NCBI GenBank assembly: GCA_018066125.1
Contig: JAGHSA010000003.1
Location: forward strand, 29,688 to 93,687
Source of the DNA: Candidatus Cryptobacteroides onthequi
GTDB taxonomy: Bacteria > Bacteroidota > Bacteroidia > Bacteroidales > UBA932
Direction of reading: 5' to 3'
Length of the DNA stretch: 64,000 nt
The notes under the pieces were generated by a model that was given only the letters and a program-made list of their open reading frames with translations, did not search any database and was not told the origin of the DNA. Position 1 is the stretch's first letter; the number at the start of each line of letters is the position of its first letter. Made by a program: the position numbers and the translations under genes. This document shows positions 1-8,530 of this stretch, in pieces.

Positions 1-2
1 TT

Positions 3-1166
3 TTATCTGAATACTCTCTTCACCGCCTCGAGGAAGCCGTAGCCATAATCCTCATCAGGCTCGAGGTAGCTGCCCTCCGACCATTCGTTCCAGGCATTGA
101 TGGTCACAAGAGGCGCCTGGTCGGGATGAGCATCGACATAAGCCTTGGCCTTGCGGAGGAAGCCTTCGAACTTCTCCGGTGTGACACCGGTAACAGCCTT
201 GGTGGCAGGTCCAGGGAAGCGTGGATTGTTGTCCCAATCCACGGAGACATGAGGGAAGTAAGGAACCGTGAAATCACGGTCAAACTCATCGTACTTGGCA
301 ACGGCCTCTTCACCCCACTCCTGATACTCCTTGAGCGGAACGAAGTGGCACCACTGGTAGTTGGTGAGGCTCTCGAGTCCGAGATATTTCACAGTGTTGT
401 CCTGAGTGTCGTTATCGTCCCCAGGCACGCCGGAGAGGGTCTTCGGAAGAGCGTTCCACAGTATTGCCTGGATATGGAGACCCGGGAGGCCGGCATCCAC
501 ACACTTCTTCCTCAGGGCGTCGAGCGCATCCTTCGCCTGCTCGATGCCACCCATTCCTCTGATGAAGGTGCTGAGCTCGTATATCGCAAACACAGGCTTG
601 CCGTCGATGGTATAGTAGTTCGGACGCTTGAAATAGTCGCGGATGAGATGGTCGGTGAAGCCGTCGAAGCTCTCGCGCGAAGTCTCGCCGCGCCAGTAGA
701 CCTGAGACTTGTCCGGATTGTGACGGTCCCAGTAGCTGTTGGCTGTATGGTTGGCCCACATCAGGTAGAACTTCATCTTGCCGCAGTTCTTCGCCTTGAG
801 GAAGGCGTTCACGGCATCCTCAAGGAAAGGTCTGCCGTCATACCAGTACCAGTCGAAGATGAAGGTGTTCACGCCATATTTCGTGGCTGTGCTGATGATT
901 TTCTCCTGCATCTTCGGATCAGACTCGTCATAGTAGCCCCAGAGAGGCACGCGCGGCTGGCGGTGGCCCTCATACTTCGGCTTGGCATTGTAGATGGCCT
1001 CCCACTCCCCTTTCCCGTCCGGGAAGAGTCCGATCTCCGCCCAGCGGGGATCGTTGTGGTATGCGGGCCAGATATAGGCAGCCACATCATATTTCTGAGG
1101 TCGGCTGCAGGATGCAGCCATGAAGAGAGCCGCGATGGCAAGGATGATGGTCAGGAATCGTTTCAT
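3..1166 (-). CDS. GH99-like (WbsX-type) glycan-active lipoprotein
   Basis: Predicted lipoprotein of 387 aa that should sit in the periplasm or on the outer membrane. Residues 1-20 form a lipoprotein signal whose lipobox ends AASC (Cys20). The rest resembles the GH99-like/WbsX TIM-barrel family: FIFDWYWYDGR lies at 102-112 and NAWNEWSEG near 357-365. Members are found in polysaccharide loci and are thought to act on glycans, but the substrate cannot be read here. An ATG four codons upstream (1178) is in frame; the start at 1166 puts the signal peptide at the N terminus. A -7 box lies at 1192-1199. The stop is 3 bp from the window edge, so an operon partner beyond the edge cannot be excluded. 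Confidence 0.8.
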   Translation of the reverse strand: MKRFLTIILAIAALFMAASCSRPQKYDVAAYIWPAYHNDPRWAEIGLFPDGKGEWEAIYNAKPKYEGHRQPRVPLWGYYDESDPKMQEKIISTATKYGVNTFIFDWYWYDGRPFLEDAVNAFLKAKNCGKMKFYLMWANHTANSYWDRHNPDKSQVYWRGETSRESFDGFTDHLIRDYFKRPNYYTIDGKPVFAIYELSTFIRGMGGIEQAKDALDALRKKCVDAGLPGLHIQAILWNALPKTLSGVPGDDNDTQDNTVKYLGLESLTNYQWCHFVPLKEYQEWGEEAVAKYDEFDRDFTVPYFPHVSVDWDNNPRFPGPATKAVTGVTPEKFEGFLRKAKAYVDAHPDQAPLVTINAWNEWSEGSYLEPDEDYGYGFLEAVKRVFR

Positions 1167-1191
1167 AGTCATGCACAAATGTGAGAACTAT

Positions 1192-1199
1192 CAAATTTA
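1192..1199 (-). promoter_or_regulatory. Candidate -7 promoter element of the GH99-like gene
   Basis: On the minus strand this reads TAAATTTG, matching the Bacteroidetes -7 consensus TAnnTTTG, 25 bp upstream of the ATG at 1166. No clear -33 TTTG at the usual spacing was found. Confidence 0.45.
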
Positions 1200-1340
1200 C
1201 GAAAAAAGAAAGAAGTACACACACAATCGCTCAATGGACTGATAAGGACAGGCTGAAAAAACAGGACCTTTCTCCCTGATCAGCAGCCCCTCCAGTAAGT
1301 AATTCTACTTTTTTTCCCCGTCAGGGCAGCCCGATGGCTT

Positions 1341-1703
1341 TGCTTTTACTACCATATGTTCCAAAACTGCACTAAATTGCAGTCTGTCCCTGACATCAAG
1401 GCAACCAGCTTAGATGAATCTTGCTTCGAGGGCATGTTCTATGATTGCTCAAATCTGGTAAATGGTCCAGTCCTTACCTCACCTATGCTTTCTCAGTACT
1501 GCTATAGTGAGATGTTCTACGGCTGCAAGAAACTTGAGAGCCTGACTGTCCTGGCAACCAATATCTCAGCTTACGGATGTTTGACGGATTGGTTGAGAAG
1601 TGCATCTGCAAACGGCGTGCTTTGTCGTCCAGCATCAATGGCCGGGAAGTATCCGACAGGAGTTTCCGGACTTCCATCTGGTTGGACAGAAATCGACTAT
1701 TAG
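1341..1703 (+). pseudogene. 3' remnant of a BspA-type (DUF285-like) leucine-rich-repeat surface protein
   Basis: The reading frame opens after a TAA at 1296-1298 but becomes recognisable only from about 1341 (CFYYHMFQNC), as if starting inside a repeat. It then shows typical repeat units such as MFQNCTKL, MFYDCSNL and MFYGCKKLESL, and the usual C-terminal cap ending LPSGWTEIDY. Intact members are several hundred residues with a signal peptide; here there is no signal peptide, no convincing start codon and only about two and a half repeats. I read it as the C-terminal end left after a deletion or rearrangement. The ATG at 1356 could in principle start a 115-aa protein, but it lies within a repeat. 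Confidence 0.7.
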
Positions 1704-1746
1704 TCACAAATAGAACTTATACGCTGATAAACTTCGTTCATATCAG

Positions 1747-1780
1747 AGACCGCGGCATTCATGTCGCGGTCTTGTTTTGT
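1747..1780 (+). terminator. Intrinsic terminator after the BspA remnant
   Basis: Perfect 8-bp stem (AGACCGCG / CGCGGTCT, 1747-1754 and 1765-1772) with a 10-nt loop, followed by TGTTTTGT. It probably served the gene whose 3' end remains at 1341-1703. Confidence 0.7.
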
Positions 1781-1845
1781 GCAAGAATGAACACAAGTCC
1801 GAAAAAATCACTAGATTAGATGCTGTCAACGAAAATCACTACAAC

Positions 1846-2283
1846 ATGAAGATTGAGGAACTGGAAACATATTGCGAGAAGGACAGGGTGGATCTGGATG
1901 CATTGATGCATGAGCTGAGCACCAACAGCGGATGCGACGGAGATACGCTCCACAATGCCATCAATGACCAAGGATGCCACATTTACGTGATCAGAGATGA
2001 AGGGAGGATCGTCGCATCCGGATGCCTATGCGTGGCACACAGCACCGAGATGCGCCTTGGATTCGTGGAGTCAATCTGCGTATGTTCTACCATGCGTGGC
2101 CAGAGACTCGGCCGCCATCTGATCGAGCACATCATATCGGAGGCACGGCTCATGGGCGTGCAGAAACTGCATCTCACAAGCCATCCATCCCGGATTGCGG
2201 CCAACAAACTCTACCAGTCTCTGGGCTTTGAGCTGCGTGACACCAACGACTACAGGATGGTCCTGCAGCATCTCTTCAAATGA
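1846..2283 (+). CDS. GNAT-family N-acetyltransferase
   Basis: A 145-aa cytoplasmic protein with a single GNAT fold that should transfer an acyl group from acyl-CoA to an amine. The acyl-CoA-binding loop is visible as RGQRLGRHL (Q/R-x-x-G-x pattern) near 88-96, followed by the late-fold motif ANKLYQSLGF typical of the family. An in-frame ATG at 1777 lies inside the preceding terminator, so the ATG at 1846 (MKIEELETYC) is the more likely start. The following lipoprotein gene begins 28 bp downstream on the same strand, so the two may be co-transcribed. The substrate is unknown. Confidence 0.8.
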   Translation: MKIEELETYCEKDRVDLDALMHELSTNSGCDGDTLHNAINDQGCHIYVIRDEGRIVASGCLCVAHSTEMRLGFVESICVCSTMRGQRLGRHLIEHIISEARLMGVQKLHLTSHPSRIAANKLYQSLGFELRDTNDYRMVLQHLFK

Positions 2284-2311
2284 CAAGGGCACGATACAAT
2301 CTAACAGGGCA

Positions 2312-3802
2312 ATGAAACATAAGGGCATCAATTTAGCAATCATACTGGCACTGTCATGTGCCTTCACGACCGGATGCGGAACGGCAAGAAGCAGTTCAGG
2401 GACAAATGAAGGGACAGAGACATTCAATATCGAGAACCCTGCCGCAGCGGCAATCATGGCAGGTTCGGACGCTGCATTCGACGGCAGGCCCAGCACTCCG
2501 ATGACTCAGGGACAGTACCAGACCGCCAACGCAGAGACATCATACAGATCGGACCAGCCTGCCATGAAGACCATCAGCTTTGAGTGCAAGTCTCCGAAAA
2601 CGCACATGACCGCATCGGTATTCATGTCAAGGGACAAAGCATTCAAGGACGTAATCCTGATGGACACGATATCCCTAAGCAAAAAGGAAAACGGCATATT
2701 CAAAGGCAGTTATACATTCCGCAACATGGTACCGGGACAGACCTTCCACTACATGGTCTGCGACGGCAAGACAGGAGGACACTGTCTCGCCAAGGGATCG
2801 TTCCGTGCCACTGGGCAGCTGAGAATGATAGGAATCGATGATGGTTTTAACATCCGTGACCTAGGAGGATGGAAGGGACTTGGTGGCAGGACGCTGCGGT
2901 ACGAGAGCATCTATCGCGGCGGCTCTCTCGGAGGCACGGACATGTACGGCGCGACTGACGGGACCCTCTCGGAGGAGGCGGCTAAGGAACTCAGGCGCAT
3001 AGGCATACGCGCCCAGCTCGATCTGCGCGCAGCCACCGATGAGGGCAAGTATGCAGGAGAGAAAAGTTTCCACTCATACGCCCGCGACTACACCACCCTG
3101 TCCGGAGCCGACTATTGCCAGACCCAGACCGACTACGGCGCCTACAACGAGGACGCGTCTGTAATCAGCGACATCGCATGGATCATATATGAGCTCCGCA
3201 ATGGGCGTCCGGTATATTTCAACTGCCGCCAGGGTGCCGACCGCACCGGCACGATAGCCTTTGTGATCGAGGGGCTGACAGGTTGTTTTCAGGCCGCGAA
3301 CAGTCACGGAGCCAACCAGATGGCCATTGACTACGAGCTCACAAGCTTCTCCCGCGCAGAACTGGTCGACAAAGCCGCAAAGGAGAATTCAGGCATACGA
3401 GGATCTGACGAGGCATTCAGCAGCAAGGACAAGCTCTTCCGAAAGCTGATGTACATGGAAGCGGACGACGTGACGTTCAGGCACAGCTATGACGACGAGA
3501 CCGGCAACACCAAAGCCAACATGCTCGCAATCCAGGAGCGCTGCTACTACTATCTCAACCGCTACTGGAGCACGCACGAGCCGCACGGAGGCAGCAACGC
3601 CGTAAACTCAGCCGTATGCATAGACGATGATGACATCGACTGGTTCATCAGATATATGCTCGGCCTCTCAGAGAGGGAATACGCGCGCTTCAAGCCATCC
3701 TGGGCACGGTCCTGGGACGGGACTGAGGTCGCGGGACAAGCCTACGACCTCAGACACATAGGAGAAGCAAATGCCAAAGTGGTCAGATACTCCTCCGAAT
3801 AA
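2312..3802 (+). CDS. Exported tyrosine/serine phosphatase-like lipoprotein
   Basis: Predicted lipoprotein of 496 aa (lipobox TTGC, Cys22). After a beta-rich, fibronectin-like N-terminal part (about 60-170), the second half belongs to the Y_phosphatase3 type of dual-specificity phosphatases. It has the family motif NIRDLGGWK from Asn180 and the P-loop CRQGADR (Cys305 to Arg311, pattern C-x5-R), in which the Cys is the expected nucleophile. Its location outside the cytoplasm suggests action on phosphorylated sugars, lipids or exported substrates rather than on cytoplasmic signalling. It follows the GNAT gene by 28 bp. Its stop codon directly abuts the convergent stop of the next gene, with no bases between. 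Confidence 0.8.
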   Translation: MKHKGINLAIILALSCAFTTGCGTARSSSGTNEGTETFNIENPAAAAIMAGSDAAFDGRPSTPMTQGQYQTANAETSYRSDQPAMKTISFECKSPKTHMTASVFMSRDKAFKDVILMDTISLSKKENGIFKGSYTFRNMVPGQTFHYMVCDGKTGGHCLAKGSFRATGQLRMIGIDDGFNIRDLGGWKGLGGRTLRYESIYRGGSLGGTDMYGATDGTLSEEAAKELRRIGIRAQLDLRAATDEGKYAGEKSFHSYARDYTTLSGADYCQTQTDYGAYNEDASVISDIAWIIYELRNGRPVYFNCRQGADRTGTIAFVIEGLTGCFQAANSHGANQMAIDYELTSFSRAELVDKAAKENSGIRGSDEAFSSKDKLFRKLMYMEADDVTFRHSYDDETGNTKANMLAIQERCYYYLNRYWSTHEPHGGSNAVNSAVCIDDDDIDWFIRYMLGLSEREYARFKPSWARSWDGTEVAGQAYDLRHIGEANAKVVRYSSE

Positions 3803-6589
3803 CTATCTCAACTCCACGGATCCCGTCACGCCATTCGGCTGCAACGCGTCCGCAGACGTGTAGCCCGAATAGACGGTCGGTGTCCATCCGCGCCCGGGGA
3901 CATGTACACGCTCACCCTGGAAATAGTGCAGGCCGCTGGTGGTAACCCTCTCTTCGGCAGGAAGGGCACAATCCCCGATCAGACGGTTCTGCCATGTATT
4001 GGTAAAGCATATCTCTACGGTATTGGAGCCCGGCACGAGCGCCCCTGCGACATTGACTTCCCATGGCGCCGTCCATGCCACCCCGCAGTCGTGCCCATTG
4101 ACATACACATGGATGAGACCTCCCTTGACCTGACCTATGCTGAGAGTCCCGAGCCTGCGGGCTTCCTCTTCATCCAGTCCCACCGTCTGGGCGGCAATGA
4201 CAGTACCAGAGAAATGCTTCACATCGTCGTCACCGTCAAGAGTCAAGTCATGGAGATTTTCCCATACACGCGGCGATGGAGGTATGGCTGCAAGTGCCTT
4301 GTGATAACGGAAAGCCACGGTCCAAGGCCCATCCAAAGTGCGTCCGGAGACAGCTGTGGAGGGTGCTTCTTCAGCCTTTCCACAGGCATTGAACACCACA
4401 AACGCGGACCCGTTCTTCGGGAGACGGAGATGTACCAGGGTACGTCCGTCAGCTAGCGGCTCTGATGCCGCAGCAGTGCGGGCGGCAGTGACTGCATCCC
4501 ACAACTGAACTTCTCCGCTTGCGCGAAAGATCATATCCGCATCACCCTCACCTGTCACGAAATATATGTCCGCATCTCGTCCTGGAGCGACATTCACTCG
4601 CCTGTGGACTGCAGGCCACGGACCTTCAAAGTCAGGAACCAGGCATCCACGGATCCTGTCCGCCACCGCTTCCTGCATGTCATCTGCCTCAGGTGCCTCG
4701 ATCACGGTCACTCCGGCCCGCCGAAGTTCTTCGATCTTGGCGGCGACATCCACAGTGAGGCAATCGTCAAATTCCGGATCAACCACGAGAACAGAATAGG
4801 ACATACCGTCAGGGAGAACGATGCGTCCACCAGCAGCATCGACGCGATGGAGAAGGACATCCGTGTTCATGAGATCCATGTTGAACCCCTCAGGAATGCG
4901 AGTCTTTGAGCTGTCGTAAGGCTGCTCTCTGTAATGACCCCAATGCTGGTAGCAGCGGTTGCCTCCCCAGACCGCGATATCTACGACAGGAAGTCCCTGC
5001 TGGAGCATGTACTGGCATCTGGTGATATAGTCTATGAAAGGCTTTGCGTCCGCCTGCCATGTGACATTGCGGTTGATATGGGTGCCGGCAAAGTACTCAC
5101 CGCCAGGTGTGCCCATCTTTTCCGGCGAACACGTGAATGTGTGCCATACGAAGTGGTTGATGCCGTCCATAAATGCCTGGTCGCCGAAATGCTTGAGCGT
5201 ATCCGGGTACATGCTCCAATGGTAGGTCATATGTGTGAACGCCTCCGTGGAAGCGCGGCGCCGGCCGTAGATGTGGGAGGCTGAGACCACGCCTTTATTG
5301 TGGTACTGGTGGTAGCTGCCACGCGGTTCCAGGCACCAGAACTCGCCCTGAGGCATATCATTGAGGGACAGGAACTCCAGCTGGTCGGCCTCCTGGAATA
5401 TCTCGGGATTTCTTCTCCATGGCCCCCCGCATTCGGAATACATATTTACCCCGTACTCATGGCTGAGATCGCGCATGGTCTGGTAGAAATTGACACGGAA
5501 CATGTCATTGCGGGCCTTTCGGTACTGGGCCATAAACTCGTCCAAAGCCCCGTCCTCCCCTATCTCGAAACCGGCGAGCATAGGCATCAGAGGCATCAGG
5601 TCACGTTCAGTGAATTTCTTGAAGTCAGCCTCGAACTGCGGGGACCAGGTAGGCACCGCTCCTTCCCAGCTGACGCTGTAGAAATGTGTAAGGGTCTTGC
5701 CGATGAGGTCAGGCACGCGTTCCCTGAGAGGCTCGACGATGCGGCGTATATGTCTGGTGACAGCGGCTGGATCAAGAACGTCCACATCATGGCTGAACCC
5801 CGGAATGACGGAACTGCCAAAACGGAGGCAGGTCCAGTTGCCTTCCAGGACAGTCCAGCTCACCTCATTGCCGGACACCATATCCCTGAGGTCGACAACC
5901 TCAAGCGCCTTTGCCACCATGGCTCCGGCCTCGCCATCCATCCTCGTACCGTGCCCGGCGGACATATTGTAGGAACCGTCTCCCGCCATTCTCCAGACGC
6001 CGTCCGCATCGACGGGTCTGTCGTGTCTCACGGCGACTGCCGCGACATCATGGTAGTATGGAAGGTCAGGAGTGTCAAGGTTCAGATGCACGGCAGTACC
6101 GGAACTCAGAGGAAGCGCCTGATACATCAGCCTCTTGGGACTGTCCTCCCCGAGCTCCCACGGTCCCTTGAATGATCCTCCGCAATTTGAAAGGTTCATC
6201 GTGAACTGCAGGCCGAGGCTGTCGGCTTTGCGGAGGGCATAGCAGACGTTGTCCAGCCATTCACCGCTCATGAACTCTATCTCCGGAGCAGGCATCTTCA
6301 CATGGTCATCGTCGTCCCAATAGCCACGGGGATCGATCAGGAGCAGGCCCCTGAATCCCAGATCGTGCATCGACTGAAGGTCGGCATCTATGGTCTCCCG
6401 GTCCACATGCCCGTTGATCCAGAACCAGTAGCACCATGGGTGATACTCATCAGACGGAGAGTCGAAGCCTTCGGCCAGAGCCGTATCCGCAGTGCGGGGC
6501 CCGCACGAGACGGTCATTGCCAGCATGAGGCATAATGCGGATGCTGCCGCGACAAGACTGCGGCGCACGGTATGAGAGATGATTGTCAT
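3803..6589 (-). CDS. GH106-family (alpha-L-rhamnosidase-type) lipoprotein
   Basis: A 928-aa lipoprotein (lipobox TVSC, Cys29) of the GH106 type, a family of exo-alpha-L-rhamnosidases in Bacteroidetes pectin and glycan loci. The N-terminal catalytic part has DPRGYW and NLSNCGGSFKGPW, which recur in the related gene at 8531-10987 as MSNCTGWPFGGPW. The C-terminal 150 residues look like a galactose-binding-type beta-sandwich (HVYVNGHDCGVAW, EICFTNTWQNRLIGD). The listed open frame extends upstream to 6649, but the start at 6589 gives the signal peptide. It is divergent from the band-7 gene and convergent with the phosphatase gene. Rhamnoside specificity is inferred from the family. Confidence 0.82.
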   Translation of the reverse strand: MTIISHTVRRSLVAAASALCLMLAMTVSCGPRTADTALAEGFDSPSDEYHPWCYWFWINGHVDRETIDADLQSMHDLGFRGLLLIDPRGYWDDDDHVKMPAPEIEFMSGEWLDNVCYALRKADSLGLQFTMNLSNCGGSFKGPWELGEDSPKRLMYQALPLSSGTAVHLNLDTPDLPYYHDVAAVAVRHDRPVDADGVWRMAGDGSYNMSAGHGTRMDGEAGAMVAKALEVVDLRDMVSGNEVSWTVLEGNWTCLRFGSSVIPGFSHDVDVLDPAAVTRHIRRIVEPLRERVPDLIGKTLTHFYSVSWEGAVPTWSPQFEADFKKFTERDLMPLMPMLAGFEIGEDGALDEFMAQYRKARNDMFRVNFYQTMRDLSHEYGVNMYSECGGPWRRNPEIFQEADQLEFLSLNDMPQGEFWCLEPRGSYHQYHNKGVVSASHIYGRRRASTEAFTHMTYHWSMYPDTLKHFGDQAFMDGINHFVWHTFTCSPEKMGTPGGEYFAGTHINRNVTWQADAKPFIDYITRCQYMLQQGLPVVDIAVWGGNRCYQHWGHYREQPYDSSKTRIPEGFNMDLMNTDVLLHRVDAAGGRIVLPDGMSYSVLVVDPEFDDCLTVDVAAKIEELRRAGVTVIEAPEADDMQEAVADRIRGCLVPDFEGPWPAVHRRVNVAPGRDADIYFVTGEGDADMIFRASGEVQLWDAVTAARTAAASEPLADGRTLVHLRLPKNGSAFVVFNACGKAEEAPSTAVSGRTLDGPWTVAFRYHKALAAIPPSPRVWENLHDLTLDGDDDVKHFSGTVIAAQTVGLDEEEARRLGTLSIGQVKGGLIHVYVNGHDCGVAWTAPWEVNVAGALVPGSNTVEICFTNTWQNRLIGDCALPAEERVTTSGLHYFQGERVHVPGRGWTPTVYSGYTSADALQPNGVTGSVELR

Positions 6590-6690
6590 TTCTGGATCTT
6601 GTGTGGTTGTGGGAATAAATATAACACCATTGGGGAACATTATCTCCATATTTTGCTATATTTATGGGACATAAACCAATAAAACGACGC

Positions 6691-7530
6691 ATGAAGATGA
6701 ACAAAGGGACGAAAATCCTTATCCGCGTGAGCATCGCGCTGGTGGTGCTCCTGACAGGTATGATCAGCTGCTGTACTGTAGTTGACAACTCTGAGGTCGG
6801 CATCAAATTCAAGAAATTCTCAGTGACTGAGCAGGGAAAGCTCGTGACCACACCCGTGAGCGGATTCACATTCTACAACCCTATCACGACATCTGTATAC
6901 ACTTATCCGGTATTCATCCAGAGAGTGGATTACGCACCGTTCAATGTCACCACAAAGGATGCAGCAGCATTCACCATGGATCCAGTTCTCGCATACCAAC
7001 TGAACAGAGACATGGCCAGCGAGGTGTTTGCAAAGTACAGGAAGCCTCTCCGCGACATAGAGGCAGGATACATGAGGACTTGCATCTATGACGCATACCG
7101 CATCACGGCCAACAACTACACTTCCGATGAGCTGATGGCTTCAAGGGCCAAGTTCGAGGCTGAGGTAAGGGCAATGCTCGACAACTCTCTCGGCACAGAA
7201 GGTTTCGTAGTGCAGGAGTTCACCTCCCAGATCACTCCTCCATCCAGCCTGTCGGCAGCCATCGAGGCCAAGAACCAGGCCATACAGGAGGCACTCAAGG
7301 CTGAGAACCTGGTAAAGCAGGCTGAGGCCAACGCGAAGATAGCCATAGCACAGGCCGAGGGCGAAGCAAATGCGCTCAAGATCAAAGCCGATGGTGAGGC
7401 GTACTACAACCGCACCGTCGCAGCCTCTCTCAACGAGCTTCTTGTACGCCAGGATGCCATCCAGAAATGGGACGGCAAGCTCCCGGAGTACAATGGCGGA
7501 GGAGCTGTTCCTTTCCTTAATATCAAATAG
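6691..7530 (+). CDS. Band 7 / SPFH (prohibitin-like) membrane-anchored protein
   Basis: A 279-aa protein with an N-terminal hydrophobic segment (about 9-27, ending ISCC, possibly lipidated at Cys27 or Cys28), then a band-7/SPFH domain (about 30-190). A long charged helix follows (EAKNQAIQEALKAEN through IKADGEAYY), typical of prohibitin-like coiled coils. SPFH proteins form large ring assemblies at membranes and act as scaffolds for proteases or transporters; no partner such as FtsH or NfeD is adjacent. Alternative starts are the ATG at 6664 (adds a basic stretch) and at 6697. It converges on the MBL-fold gene, with 9 bp between stops. Confidence 0.82.
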   Translation: MKMNKGTKILIRVSIALVVLLTGMISCCTVVDNSEVGIKFKKFSVTEQGKLVTTPVSGFTFYNPITTSVYTYPVFIQRVDYAPFNVTTKDAAAFTMDPVLAYQLNRDMASEVFAKYRKPLRDIEAGYMRTCIYDAYRITANNYTSDELMASRAKFEAEVRAMLDNSLGTEGFVVQEFTSQITPPSSLSAAIEAKNQAIQEALKAENLVKQAEANAKIAIAQAEGEANALKIKADGEAYYNRTVAASLNELLVRQDAIQKWDGKLPEYNGGGAVPFLNIK

Positions 7531-7539
7531 TCCAAGACC

Positions 7540-8526
7540 CTACACCGGCCTGAAGACCACTTCCAGGCCGTCATAGGCGGCTCTGAGAGGCACAGGAAGC
7601 TGAGCGTCGAGTTCAGCCTGTGTGCCGTGGAGCGTGCGGGCCATATGGGTGATATAGACTGGCTGTCCCTCCGGAGCGACGAGACGTTTAGTCGCCAGGA
7701 GTACGTCTGCAGTGCGCTTCACCGTATCCACGCTGCTGTGGGTAAATATGCGGAAGTCCTCATCCCCCTTGGCACCCATTCCCATTGTGGCTTCCATAAT
7801 GAGTCCGGTGACAGGGCGTCCCCCCTTGACATGTGCGTCTATCCCGGCGATGCGTGCCGCGCGTGCGGGAATGCCTCCGGTATCGGTGGCATAAAGGACA
7901 CGTACTGGAGCTGCCCCGACCTCACCCTTCTCGATGAGGTACATCAAGGTCTCCTCCTCGATGCGGCCGGTGGCATGATTGGCCGGGAGTGCTGTGAATG
8001 TGACGTCCTCGACGGTGACCGCCTGCCCTATCGCGAGCGGAACTATCTCTGGTGCGGGAACACCCGATTCCGCCGCTGCGGCGGCAAAATCCTCCCTCGC
8101 CTTTCCGAGCCATGTCTCCCCCACATAGACTCTGGTGACACCGACCTGGAGCGCTGCCTTTGGCTCGTAATGATCCCCATGAGAATGAGTGTAGAAGATC
8201 GTGCGTGGCCGGGCGCCCTTCGGCAGCATGTCGAGATCTGTCGATGTGAGATCCACCAGGATGCTGCCATCTACCAGAATGCTGGTGAGACGTCTGTGCT
8301 CTCCCCTGTCATCGGGTCCCTTCCAGTCCGCAGCTCCGGTCCCAAGAAACCGGACAGTCAGGTCTTCAGCCCGGGCACGCCCCCTCTCTGAGGAATAGGC
8401 CACCCTGGCTCTGCCCGCAGCCGGCACCGCGGTGACACTGGACGTGCCGGCGAAACCTGCAATCTCCGATGCAGCGACACCTGCCGCCACCGCTGCACTC
8501 ATCCTTATGAATTCTCTTCTATCCAT
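7540..8526 (-). CDS. Exported metallo-beta-lactamase-fold hydrolase
   Basis: A 328-aa protein with a twin-arginine-type N terminus (MDRREFIRMSAAVAAG) and a metallo-beta-lactamase fold. The metal-binding motif H-S-H-G-D-H spans 114-119, with later ligand candidates in ALPANHATG and ITHMART. The family includes phosphodiesterases, phosphonate-pathway enzymes and lactonases, so the reaction cannot be named. It starts 4 bp after the stop of the GH106 gene upstream and is almost certainly translated from the same mRNA, which suggests a role in handling the same glycan. A longer in-frame extension to 8616 would overlap the GH106 gene and hide the Tat signal, so it was not used. Confidence 0.8.
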   Translation of the reverse strand: MDRREFIRMSAAVAAGVAASEIAGFAGTSSVTAVPAAGRARVAYSSERGRARAEDLTVRFLGTGAADWKGPDDRGEHRRLTSILVDGSILVDLTSTDLDMLPKGARPRTIFYTHSHGDHYEPKAALQVGVTRVYVGETWLGKAREDFAAAAAESGVPAPEIVPLAIGQAVTVEDVTFTALPANHATGRIEEETLMYLIEKGEVGAAPVRVLYATDTGGIPARAARIAGIDAHVKGGRPVTGLIMEATMGMGAKGDEDFRIFTHSSVDTVKRTADVLLATKRLVAPEGQPVYITHMARTLHGTQAELDAQLPVPLRAAYDGLEVVFRPV

Positions 8527-8530
8527 GATA

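Noticed and set aside
126-1184. 352-residue forward frame over the GH99-like gene
   Set aside because: Antisense shadow of a clear lipoprotein; composition is rich in Val/Glu/Leu with no family motif.
5300-6175. 291-residue forward frame within the first GH106 gene
   Set aside because: Antisense to a well-supported coding sequence; no recognisable motif or promoter.
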